Part shown: piece after piece, positions 7,229 to 14,511 of the stretch
Numbering within the stretch: the first letter of the stretch is position 1
How the letters are laid out: the number at the start of each line of letters is the position of its first letter
Assembly: GCA_002305165.1 (NCBI GenBank)
Contig: DBQI01000041.1
Coordinates: 1 to 17,515 of the forward strand
Direction of reading: 5' to 3'
DNA from: Armatimonadetes bacterium UBA1398
GTDB taxonomy: Bacteria > Armatimonadota > Zipacnadia > UBA1398
Length of the DNA: 17,515 bases
The notes under the pieces: generated by a model
Database searches by the model: none
The model's input: the letters and a program-made list of their open reading frames with translations, nothing else
What the model was told of the DNA's origin: nothing
Made by a program: the position numbers and the translations under genes

Positions 7229-7245
7229 GTCTGTATCATACAGAC
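7229..7245. promoter_or_regulatory. Perfect 17-bp palindrome upstream of the serine recombinase
   Basis: GTCTGTAT-C-ATACAGAC is a perfect inverted repeat with one central base. It contains a TATCAT hexamer (7234-7239, 5 of 6 to the -10 consensus) about 70 nt before the recombinase start. It could be a repressor operator, or part of a recombination site bound by the recombinase. The half-site loosely resembles the TGTCYG half-site of Tn3-type resolvases. Confidence 0.45.
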
Positions 7246-7307
7246 GCAGCGCCCCGCAGACCCGCGCCGGGACTGCTTTGAGGACAGCCGTTTCCGAGGG
7301 ACTTCAA

Positions 7308-7907
7308 TTGGGACAGCCGCGAGCCGCCATCTACTGCCGAGTCTCCACCGCGGACCAGAACTGCGACCGGCAGGAGCGCGACCTCCGTGACTTCGCCGAG
7401 CGCGCGGGGTACGAGGTCGTGGGCGTCTTCAAGGAGACCGCCTCGGGGGCCAAGACGGACCGCGTCGAGCGGAAGCGAGTCATGGGGCTCGCGCAGGCAC
7501 GGCAGCTCGACGCCATCCTGGTGACCGAACTCACCCGCTGGGGCCGCTCGACCATCGACCTCGTCCACACGCTCCAGGAGCTTCAGGCCTGGGGTGTCTC
7601 TCTCATCGCGCAGACGGGACTCCAGTTCGACCTCTCGACGCCGCAGGGGAAGCTTATCGCCTCCCTCATGGCGGCGCTGGCGGAGTTCGAGCGCGACCTC
7701 ACCCGAGAACGCATCCGCTCCGGCATGGCGGCCGCGAAAGCGAAGGGGCGGGTCTTCGGGAGACGCCCGGGACAGAGGCCGAAGTCGGACAAGCTGGCTC
7801 CAAAGGTGATGGAGCTGGTCGCCGAGGGCCGCTCATACCGCTGGATCGCGCGGGAGCTGGGCATCAACAAGAACACGGTGGGGGCGATCGTTAGGCGCGG
7901 GTGCTGA
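7308..7907 (+). CDS. Small serine recombinase (resolvase/invertase family)
   Basis: The 199-aa protein has the complete small serine recombinase layout. The catalytic domain starts at AAIYCRVSTADQ with nucleophile S13 and R11; LVTELTRWGRS (71-81) supplies the active-site arginines. The E-helix region contains ASLMAALAEFERDLTRERIRSG (118-139). A Hin-like helix-turn-helix occupies about 163-197 (VAEGRSYRWIARELGINKNT). It cuts and rejoins DNA through a phosphoserine intermediate. The TTG at 7308 is chosen because GAGGG precedes it by 7 nt and the protein then begins just before the beta-1 strand; an upstream TTG at 7278 lacks a ribosome site. No transposase lies beside it, so it is either a stand-alone recombinase or the remnant of a Tn3-like or plasmid module. 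Confidence 0.9.
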   Translation: MGQPRAAIYCRVSTADQNCDRQERDLRDFAERAGYEVVGVFKETASGAKTDRVERKRVMGLAQARQLDAILVTELTRWGRSTIDLVHTLQELQAWGVSLIAQTGLQFDLSTPQGKLIASLMAALAEFERDLTRERIRSGMAAAKAKGRVFGRRPGQRPKSDKLAPKVMELVAEGRSYRWIARELGINKNTVGAIVRRGC

Positions 7908-8354
7908 CACCTCGCGAGCGGATCGCGGCCCCTGCTGTGCGCTTCCCGACTCGGTTAGAAACCGTACTTGGCTTGGCGCAGCTCAAACGCATCCTTCAAC
8001 CCAAGACCCGGACCAAGCTGCCGCCGGCGAGCCGTCTGTTCACGTCCGCCACCTCTCGCCGAACAACCCAACACCAACGCAACGGACAAGTGACCGCTAC
8101 ACAGCCAGCACGGCACTGCACAAATCAGCATTCATGAATGATGTGGGATAGGCTGCATTGAGGCCACTCGCGTCACTGCCGGTCGCCCCCGCAGAGCGCT
8201 TTCACTGAGCGTTCGTCACCGGGTGCGCCGCCCTCAATAGGTCAGAGGCGTGCCGAAGGGGCGGCGGGCGACGTGATTCGTTGCGCTGGGGAGTAACGGG
8301 ATGGCGATTCTCTCCCCTTGCATAGTTGTCAGCATTTAGCCAGAGAGGAGTTCC
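7908..8354. other. Intergenic region, 447 nt, with a solitary IS end
   Basis: No convincing gene is seen. An open frame from 7901 to 8137 on the + strand overlaps the recombinase end and has unstructured composition. The main landmark is the IS1380-like end at 8129-8151. The interior side of that end points left, so up to ~220 nt here could be the remains of an IS 3' end. I could not recognise transposase sequence in it. Confidence 0.4.
8129..8151 (-). repeat. Solitary IS1380-like terminal repeat (copy 2)
   Basis: On the - strand this reads CTATCCCACATCATTCATGA and continues ATG. It matches the repeat at the right window edge (17493-17515) in 21 of 23 positions, in inverted orientation. By comparison with copy 1, its outer tip is at 8151 and its IS interior would lie to the left, yet no transposase is present there. 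It is therefore best read as a scar of a deleted IS, or a transposition-related end carried alone. Confidence 0.6.
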
Positions 8355-8828
8355 ATGATGAGTTTCCAGAAGCGCGCGTCCGCAGATGGGCGTCTCACCG
8401 CGATGCTCGAGGCGCACCGGAAGGCCGAGCTGGTACGGCGCTACGAGCACGCTCTCAGATCATACGTCGACCTCCGCCACAAGTACAACTGCGACAAGGG
8501 GGAATCTCTATGCACAATTGAGGCCCTTCGGGGCGAGGTCAGCACTCTCCGCCGGAAGGCGGAATCGCTGCGCGAGGAACGGGACAAGGCGCTCGAGGAG
8601 GCCGCAGCACTCCGTGAAGAGCTCGACGAGTCGCGGGCGATGGTACAAGGTCTGCTCGACGACCCGTCGGCGGATAGCGATGGGCCGGTCTCCCTTCTGC
8701 CTCCAGAGGGCTGGGACGGGTCGGCTGCCGCTGATCCGCCGTCTGAAGCCAGCCGCTCCATCTCCGGGGTGAGCGTCAGTCCTGGGCAGGCGCCCTTGGG
8801 CCCGCCGGCCGCTTGGCCGACCTCGTAG
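8355..8828 (+). CDS. Coiled-coil protein of unknown function, 157 aa
   Basis: I do not recognise a family. GAGAGGAG 5-6 nt before ATGATG (8355) is a strong ribosome binding site. Residues 1-50 are charged and helical (MLEAHRKAELVRRYEHALRS). Residues about 53-100 form a likely coiled coil with regular Leu/Ala heptads (SLREERDKALEEAAALREEL). Residues 105-157 are Pro/Ser/Gly-rich and disordered-looking. The last ~40 codons run antisense to the start of a decayed CHAT fragment. The original 3' end may therefore have been lost and replaced by neighbouring sequence. No membrane span or signal peptide is visible. Confidence 0.6.
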   Translation: MMSFQKRASADGRLTAMLEAHRKAELVRRYEHALRSYVDLRHKYNCDKGESLCTIEALRGEVSTLRRKAESLREERDKALEEAAALREELDESRAMVQGLLDDPSADSDGPVSLLPPEGWDGSAAADPPSEASRSISGVSVSPGQAPLGPPAAWPTS

Positions 8829-9244
8829 GCGCGGAGTGTGGCCAGGATTGCGAGCGAAGGGAGCTTCACCACCGCCACGCTTCGGACAAGGGGGGCCTCC
8901 CCGAGCCTCGGGCACAGACCGGCGAAGGGGACGTGCGCGATCTCGCCGTCGGGGATGATCACGAGGCGGCTCTTATCCGCGAGGCGCTCCGCGGCGGGGC
9001 CAATGAGAAGCTCCCAGAGGCGGCCGTTCAGAAGGAATCGGGCGAACGGGCAGGACGCGGACACGTCATCCGGCGCCAGCAGGTCGTGCAGTGCTCGCTC
9101 AGCGACGCCTTCGTCGGCTTGCAGGCGATAGTACGCCGTGTCGGCATCACCTTTGCCAAGGGTGAGGAGGTGAATGGCCTCGTCGTCCACGAGGTAGGAG
9201 AAGACCATCGTGTCGGCGTCCAGCAGCGAGCGGTAGGACTCCGC
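8813..9244 (-). pseudogene. CHAT-domain (caspase-like) protein remnant
   Basis: On the - strand the frame from GTG 9382 encodes a segment typical of the first half of a CHAT domain. It contains LLDADTMVFSYLVDDEAIHLLTL, cut here as MVFSYLVDDEAIHLL (about 59-73), then LWELLIGPAAERL (122-134), SRLVIIPDGEIAHVPFAGL (138-156) and VVKLPSLAILATL (171-183). CHAT domains are caspase-like cysteine peptidases found in conflict systems. Their catalytic His and Cys lie further C-terminal, and here the frame instead passes into a low-complexity Ser/Arg-rich tail that is only the antisense of the coiled-coil gene. The N-terminal repeats usual for CHAT proteins are also missing. It is thus an inactive fragment, 185+ nt downstream of the HAD gene in the same direction. 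Confidence 0.65.
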
Positions 9245-9440
9245 GCTGGCCTGGGTGTGAGCTTCATCGCGCACCCGCCCTCCAAGGTCGGGGGATTGCG
9301 CGAGGCCCATAGTGTGGACTACGCGGGCATGGCCCCCGAAGCGACAACGGGACTGAGGATCGCATAGGGATAGAGGGATCACGGTTCGGCTGGGCGTTCC
9401 TCACTCCAGTCGGCCGGGACTCCCAGGCTGGCATCACACA

Positions 9441-9481
9441 GCAGCATCAGGGACAGCCACACTGATCGTCCCTGGTGCTGC
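9441..9481 (-). terminator. 14-bp hairpin downstream of the four-gene operon
   Basis: Arms 9441-9454 (GCAGCATCAGGGAC) and 9468-9481 (GTCCCTGGTGCTGC) pair at 13 of 14 positions with a 13-nt loop. It lies 86 nt past the HAD stop on the - strand. No strong U-run follows, so it is a terminator-like or 3'-protecting stem rather than a textbook intrinsic terminator. Confidence 0.45.
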
Positions 9482-9566
9482 CGCGTTCAGTTGCCCGAGC
9501 CGGCCGCCGCACGTGCGCGTCACATCAGTGGGTCTATGACGACGGCCCGTCCATGCATGGTGGTGA

Positions 9567-10397
9567 TCAGGAGCAGGGGCCTAGCTCCCGTGACCCCACT
9601 CGACTGAGGATGTCGATGAGGCCCCTGGCCTCAGGCAGCGGCGAGCAGTAGTGGAGGCCGAGAAGGTGTTCCCGGCCATTGGATGGAGCTGCCCGATACC
9701 CGACCAGGTCGAGCCACCCCTGATCGGCAGTGCTATCGCCTACGCCCAGCACTTCGGCCGGCGGGGTGCCCGTCCACTCCATGAGAAGCTGGACTCCCGC
9801 CGCCTTGCTGATGCCTTTGGGGGTGAGGTCCACCGCACTCATGCTGTTTGCCACCTCTACCGAAGCGAGAAGGGGCCCCGCAGAGGCCTCGACGAGTCTG
9901 CGGTACTCGGCCGCAGACTGTCGCTGCCCTCCGCCACCGACCACAAGCGGAGGGTTGACCGACACACAGAAGTCCTTCCCGGCCTCGAACTGGGCTCCAC
10001 TGCTCGCAACAAGGGGGGCAAGGGTCTCAGCGCGGAGACGAAGGAGTTCATGGGTTCGCTGCTCCGTTAGGGCCGGGTGCTTTGCGGGGCACTTGGTCAC
10101 TGGATCGTAGAGGTAGCACCCATTCTCAAGGATCGATGGCCACCCCAGTAGCGCCTGGCCACTAACCTCTCGAACGCGCTCGGCGACAGAGCGAGGCATG
10201 GCGAAGTAGAGATCGAGGGCTTGGATGACGGCCTCGCCGTAAGGCACCTGGCGTCCAGTGCAGAGGACACAGGGGATGCCCAGGTCAGCCAGTGCGGTGC
10301 GCACGTCTAGCATGTCGACAAGAGACCAGGCCTGCTGGGAACCGCCCGCCCTCGTGATAACACCCTCGACGTCCAGCACGATCAGACTCACTGGCAT
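9567..10397 (-). CDS. HAD-superfamily phosphatase (Cof-like, type IIB)
   Basis: The 276-aa protein shows the HAD motif order. Motif I is IVLDVEGVI with nucleophile D9; motif II is LCTGR with T47. The Cof-like substrate-region stretch is PSILENGCYLYDP (87-99), motif III lysine is K194 in TPKGISKAAG, and motif IV is LGVGDSTADQ with D221 and D225. The usual DxD of motif I is D-V-E here (E11), an unusual but known substitution for the acid/base residue. The cap between motifs II and III suggests a small-molecule sugar- or nucleotide-phosphate substrate, as in mannosyl-3-phosphoglycerate or sucrose phosphatases; the actual substrate is unknown. The ATG at 10397 overlaps the preceding gene by 10 nt, so it is the last gene of the four-gene operon and may further process a product of the NUDIX domain upstream. 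Confidence 0.8.
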   Translation of the reverse strand: MPVSLIVLDVEGVITRAGGSQQAWSLVDMLDVRTALADLGIPCVLCTGRQVPYGEAVIQALDLYFAMPRSVAERVREVSGQALLGWPSILENGCYLYDPVTKCPAKHPALTEQRTHELLRLRAETLAPLVASSGAQFEAGKDFCVSVNPPLVVGGGGQRQSAAEYRRLVEASAGPLLASVEVANSMSAVDLTPKGISKAAGVQLLMEWTGTPPAEVLGVGDSTADQGWLDLVGYRAAPSNGREHLLGLHYCSPLPEARGLIDILSRVGSRELGPCS

Positions 10398-12682
10398 GGC
10401 TCTACGCTCACATCCTGTCTCTTGTCCATGGAGATGTCCGGGTGCTCCTCCTCCACTTCAAGCCCAAGCCGGCGCAGTAGGTGAGGTGCAGTGCCGAAGA
10501 ACGGCGGGTTCATCTTCGGGAGAGGGCAGAAGAGGCACGGCCCCAGGTTGTCCCCGCTCTTGAAGTGAGCCTCCGCTCGCGCCTTCTTGCCTGGCACGAA
10601 CATCTTGGCGAGTTCGTCCGGCGTGATTAGAAAGACGTCACGATCCAGCGGTGGGTCATTCGCGCTGTGCGCCTCGCCGTCAAGAAGCGTCACCTCACTG
10701 ACTGCGCAGTCGAGCGTGAGCTGGACGGCACCCATTATGTCCACCGCGCCGTATTCGCGGTCCAGGACCAGCAGCCCGGTGGCTTCGCTCTTCTTGTCCT
10801 TCCAGTGGATGGAGAGTTCGTCTCGTCCACCCAAGCTCCAGAGCTGCGCAGCAGCGACGACAGTCCCCATCGGTTTACAGCTCCATTTCCTCTCCCAGAG
10901 GCCCTGCTGGGACCTTGCCTCGACCTGAGCCAGCTCCGTGACGGCCTCAAGGTGGTTGGACGCCGCCTGTAGCTCGTCCAGCTTATACTCGGGGAGAACC
11001 CACTTATCGCCCACGCGGATGAGTATCTCCTCCGCACTCTCTCTCGCGACTATGCTAGAAGGGCTCAGCCATTCGTCGCTGGAATGCGCGAGGCCCGATG
11101 CGGCACATAGGTGCAGTCTGTGGATGGGTGCCTTTTCATCTTTCATGGCCATGGCGATGTACGGGCCATCATGGCATTGGAGCACCACTATCCCGCCGCC
11201 GGCAGAGAAGCGCACGAGGCCCTGAACTAGCGGTCGCCTGCCATCGAGGAAGTCGCCGAGCTCACGCCGATGCCTGACCAGAGCGTGCCACTCCAGCACA
11301 TTTCTGAGCTTGCCATCAGTGGCCACGAGCGGATCGTCCTCGAGATCAACGCGCACTATCAGCTTCTTGGGGTCCATGCGAAGGCGGAATGCCGTCACAT
11401 CCGCAGCCGCGACCGCGAAGTGCCCCTTCGGCGCCTTCGACAGTGGGGGGAAATGGGCGCGGTAGCGCTCCCATGGATCCTGAAGGCGCTCCGCGAGATC
11501 AGGGAACCAGTGCCCTCGGGACACAGTCAGCCTAGTGTCATCGGGGATGTCCGCCGGTCCGAGTATCTCTAGATCGCGGACGCCGGCCCACTGTGACCAC
11601 TGGACTAGAGCGCTGATCTTGGCGGGATAGCCATCTACGGCAATGATGTGCTGGTCTTCGGTCAGTTCACCCGTAGCCGCGCAGAAGCGCGACGCAGTCT
11701 GGAGGCGGCCGAGTCTCTCGATCCCAGCTACGATCGCCAGTCCCAGTGGCAACCCCATCGATGGACCGCCCAGAGGCGTTGTAGCTGGCGTGGGTGGGCG
11801 GCATATCGCAATCGACGCCACCGGCTTCCAGCCGTTGGCACGGCTGTAATTGAGGAACGTCTGTGCAGCCCGCATCGCGCTTTCGAGCGATTTGCGCATG
11901 GCGTCGTCCAGATGGAGACCGCGGCCTCCATGGTCCAAGTGCTGTGTCATGAGCGCTAGGTCGCTGCCAGCGTCAACACTCTGTTGCAGCACATGGACAA
12001 CCGCGTGCCGCATCGCGCCCGCGCCATCGGGAGCCACCTCGAGGAGGGGCACTACCACCTGCACGCCGGAGTAGCGTTCCTCGGCTTTGGAAAGCGGCAT
12101 GACCTGCAGTGCTCCTCGTACGCACGTTACGAGCCGGGACCATGACTCAGAGCACCAGCCCTCAGCGGGCGAGGTGCTCGACAGAGCCTCTCCAAGATCC
12201 GCCCACTGCTGAGCGATGCCTAGTCTGGCCATCGGGCAGTAGCCATCGTGAAATGGTACTGGAAGGCAAGAGACCGCTTGCTGGTAGACGCGAAGCTGTG
12301 AAGCCAACTTGTTGACTGTCTTGTTCAGCGTCTTAGTATGCATTGCCTCCTGCCTCAGGCTCAGCTCAACCGCCCGCGTGAACCACCGTGCAGCAGCCAC
12401 CATGAGCAGCTCGAAGTAGGCTGCCGGCTTGGACCAGGTATCACTGGACGTCTCGTTCCACCAAGCGACTCGGTAGCCTTCGTCAAGAGCCTGACAGGCC
12501 TCGAAGGCCGCCCCGATACCGCTGAACGCTTTGCGCGGGCTCTCGGGCAGCTCGTCAAGGAGAGTGCCGATGAGATCGCCCTTGGCGGCCCACTGCTCAA
12601 GCACGTGTAAGGTGTCTTCAGGGAATGAGTAGCAATCGCGCGCGCATCTCAGCGCGGTTACCAGTTCAGTCATTCTCTCCAT
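10388..12682 (-). CDS. Lon-type Ser-Lys protease domain fused to an atypical NUDIX domain, 764 aa
   Basis: Residues 1-280 are mainly helical and unrecognised. Residues about 285-380 match the Lon proteolytic (S16) fold: GGPSMGLPLGLAIV (305-318) with candidate nucleophile S308, CAATGEL (334-340), then VDGYPAKISALV (349-360) with candidate K355, and GVRDLEILGPADI (367-379). The 47-residue Ser-Lys spacing is close to that of Lon, but no AAA+ ATPase (Walker A/B) is present. Residues about 455-640 look NUDIX-like, with a box G530-x6-E537-x9-RESAEE (547-552) that is three residues longer than the consensus. C716 and C719 (CLFC) near the end may form half of a metal site. The ATG at 12682 has GGAGG 6 nt upstream and overlaps the preceding gene by 17 nt. 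Likely cytosolic. A dual enzyme, or a protease controlling a nucleotide hydrolase, is inference. Confidence 0.65.
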   Translation of the reverse strand: MERMTELVTALRCARDCYSFPEDTLHVLEQWAAKGDLIGTLLDELPESPRKAFSGIGAAFEACQALDEGYRVAWWNETSSDTWSKPAAYFELLMVAAARWFTRAVELSLRQEAMHTKTLNKTVNKLASQLRVYQQAVSCLPVPFHDGYCPMARLGIAQQWADLGEALSSTSPAEGWCSESWSRLVTCVRGALQVMPLSKAEERYSGVQVVVPLLEVAPDGAGAMRHAVVHVLQQSVDAGSDLALMTQHLDHGGRGLHLDDAMRKSLESAMRAAQTFLNYSRANGWKPVASIAICRPPTPATTPLGGPSMGLPLGLAIVAGIERLGRLQTASRFCAATGELTEDQHIIAVDGYPAKISALVQWSQWAGVRDLEILGPADIPDDTRLTVSRGHWFPDLAERLQDPWERYRAHFPPLSKAPKGHFAVAAADVTAFRLRMDPKKLIVRVDLEDDPLVATDGKLRNVLEWHALVRHRRELGDFLDGRRPLVQGLVRFSAGGGIVVLQCHDGPYIAMAMKDEKAPIHRLHLCAASGLAHSSDEWLSPSSIVARESAEEILIRVGDKWVLPEYKLDELQAASNHLEAVTELAQVEARSQQGLWERKWSCKPMGTVVAAAQLWSLGGRDELSIHWKDKKSEATGLLVLDREYGAVDIMGAVQLTLDCAVSEVTLLDGEAHSANDPPLDRDVFLITPDELAKMFVPGKKARAEAHFKSGDNLGPCLFCPLPKMNPPFFGTAPHLLRRLGLEVEEEHPDISMDKRQDVSVEPCQ

Positions 12683-13724
12683 AGTGAGCCTCCAGACTGT
12701 CTGCCCGCTTCTCGATAAGCAGGACGAAGGGCAGCATGAACTCGCCCGTACTGCTGAGGTCTATGAGCGTCTCGCCGCTCACTCCGAGATGATCGGTGAG
12801 ATCGACCTCCACGTATGCGTGTACCTCTGTCTTCCCTCGCACCACCCTCTCGGCAAGCACTGGGGCCTGGGCCGGGTCCGGCAGAGTGAGTTCGGGACCG
12901 AGAGGACTGCCTGGTCGCGGGAGAGCTACTCGCACGGACCATCCAATGAGCGCCCGACTGGCTGCGTCATCGCGCATTCTATGCGTGACCTCAAGCACCA
13001 GACGACCGTCGCGGTTGGTGAAGCATGCCCCGACGGGCTCATCACGCCAGGTATCCACATCGGACTGGTAGGCATGCGCCATGTGCCGTCTGATGTCACG
13101 AGCGGCAGCGGCAGCGAGCTGGGCCCGCGTAATGTCACCCCAGGCCATAGCCAACTGGAGCAGTCCGGCGCCAGATGGCTCCACCAGTCTGCCGTCGAGC
13201 CATGCGGCCACTGTGTCGACTCTATCAGACAACCCTGGGATGCCGGCAACGGCCTCCAGCCGTGCGCGCACGGAGGGCTGTACGAGGGGTACGGGCCACC
13301 GGCTGGTCGTCAGCCGCCGCAGCAGACCAGTGGTCGCCTCCTCTGCGAAGCGCTGGGCCCACCGCCTCGCGCCCCCATAGGCTCCGATGAGGTTCCGGAA
13401 CACCTGAGCGCGTTCGTCCTGGGGGACGCCCTGGCAGCGGTCCTCCAGGTCGCGAGCGGCGCGCCCGGCGCGTTCACATAGGGCGTCCAGCGCTGCACGC
13501 CGCCCTCGCCCCACTGACACGAGACCAAGCTCTGGCGCTTCGGCACGGCACCTCCCTCCTGGCTCCGGCCATCTGGCGACCACCCTCGTCCCTGCAGCCA
13601 CGATCCACACATCTGCAACCGCAGGGCACTCATAGGGAGTCATCCGCTCTGAGTCGGGGCCTGGAGCCGGGAGATCCGTGTCATGGCCGTCGTACGTACC
13701 ACCGGCCTGTTCCATGTCAGTCAT
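12666..13724 (-). CDS. Hypothetical operon protein, 352 aa
   Basis: I do not recognise the family. After an acidic, likely disordered start (about 30 residues), there is a short beta region (VADVWIVAAGTRVVARW), an Ala/Arg-rich helical middle with DALCERAGRAARDLEDRC, and a beta-rich C-terminal third (KTEVHAYVEVDLTDHL, then FMLPFVLLIEK). No catalytic motif, signal peptide or membrane segment stands out. The open frame extends to 13808, but the ATG at 13724 is chosen because it overlaps the sigma-like gene stop (TGA 13717-13719) within ATGACTGA and has AAGGAAG about 11 nt upstream. It ends inside the next gene (17-nt overlap). Its obligate position between the sigma-like and protease genes suggests an adaptor, sensor or anti-sigma partner; that is a guess. 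Confidence 0.7.
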   Translation of the reverse strand: MTDMEQAGGTYDGHDTDLPAPGPDSERMTPYECPAVADVWIVAAGTRVVARWPEPGGRCRAEAPELGLVSVGRGRRAALDALCERAGRAARDLEDRCQGVPQDERAQVFRNLIGAYGGARRWAQRFAEEATTGLLRRLTTSRWPVPLVQPSVRARLEAVAGIPGLSDRVDTVAAWLDGRLVEPSGAGLLQLAMAWGDITRAQLAAAAARDIRRHMAHAYQSDVDTWRDEPVGACFTNRDGRLVLEVTHRMRDDAASRALIGWSVRVALPRPGSPLGPELTLPDPAQAPVLAERVVRGKTEVHAYVEVDLTDHLGVSGETLIDLSSTGEFMLPFVLLIEKRADSLEAHYGEND

Positions 13725-14502
13725 ATCGCTCGTCGCTTCCTTCCTTTCGGCCCTGACGGGCTTCCTGGAGCTGTTTGCGGCCGCGGAATATGCGTTGCCT
13801 GGCGGCATTGCGTGTGATATTGAATTGGCTGCAGATTACCTCGTAGACACACTCTTGCTCGTACCCCAGCCGACTCAGGGCCACCGCCTTCAGCATCGTC
13901 TCTTGAATCCGTTGGCCCTTGCAGTGCCGGCGGATGTCCGTCAGTACGCTCGCATAAGCCCTGCTGCTCTCATACTTGAGTCCGACGATCTGATCCTCGG
14001 GCCCCAGGGACGGCCCGCCAAGTACATCAGTGACGCTCTCAGACACGTCTCCTATGGTCTCCTGCATTGCGTCGAGAGAGAGAGGCTGAGCCCGAGTCCC
14101 ACTCCGCGTGGCGACACCCTCGTCGTGTAGTTCGGCCCTGATACGCGCCATGGCCTTGTTCCGCAGGTACCGATCGAAGGTCGCCGCCTTGCGGTCTCGC
14201 GGATCCCACGGACAGTTCAGATCTGCCACTGTCATGTAGAGCTCGGTAACCGCATGGCTCAAGAGGGCTCTCATGGTAATGTCCCTTGGGATCTCAACCC
14301 TTTTGGCAATGTCGTAGTAGGCCCTCTTCGCTATCTCCGTGAAGATGGCGTTGAGCTCGTCCATAGCGTTATCGCCGTACTTCGGGTCGCAGGCCAGGGC
14401 GTTGAGTTGGCGGAGGCTCCGTGTCCACAGATCCGCATCTCTCTCTTCCTTAGCCTTGTTCATGCGGTCCACGATGGCCGCAACAGGATTCGGCTTATAC
14501 AT
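13717..14502 (-). CDS. Sigma-70-family factor, first gene of the four-gene operon
   Basis: The 261-aa protein has the outline of an alternative sigma factor. A region 2-like segment contains AATFDRYLRNKAMARIRAEL (106-125), which resembles the 'F..Y....IR..I.deLR' stretch of group 3/4 factors. A linker with PLSLDAM (140-146) and GPEDQIV (167-173) resembles the 'SLD...PE' region. A C-terminal region 4 helix-turn-helix is seen in VYEVICSQFNITRNAARQRI (219-238). It would direct RNA polymerase to its own promoters, or act as a DNA-binding regulator. No anti-sigma gene is obvious. The ATG at 14502 has only a weak AGGT 8 nt upstream; translation may be helped by the small ORF ending 9 nt before. It overlaps the next gene by 8 nt. 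Confidence 0.7.
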   Translation of the reverse strand: MYKPNPVAAIVDRMNKAKEERDADLWTRSLRQLNALACDPKYGDNAMDELNAIFTEIAKRAYYDIAKRVEIPRDITMRALLSHAVTELYMTVADLNCPWDPRDRKAATFDRYLRNKAMARIRAELHDEGVATRSGTRAQPLSLDAMQETIGDVSESVTDVLGGPSLGPEDQIVGLKYESSRAYASVLTDIRRHCKGQRIQETMLKAVALSRLGYEQECVYEVICSQFNITRNAARQRIFRGRKQLQEARQGRKEGSDERYD

Positions 14503-14511
14503 GGCGCGGAC

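Noticed and set aside
6265..7239. 324-codon open frame on the - strand
   Set aside because: Antisense to the second AbiEii toxin gene, which has intact family motifs and a coupled start.
7901..8137. 78-codon open frame after the serine recombinase
   Set aside because: It starts inside the recombinase gene without a ribosome site and ends in the IS end; composition is unstructured.
8813..9367. 184-codon open frame on the + strand opposite the CHAT fragment
   Set aside because: It is the antisense of recognisable CHAT sequence, so it is a shadow frame.
12684..13481. 265-codon open frame on the + strand
   Set aside because: Antisense to the 352-aa operon gene, which has overlaps and a ribosome site; no recognisable features on the + strand.
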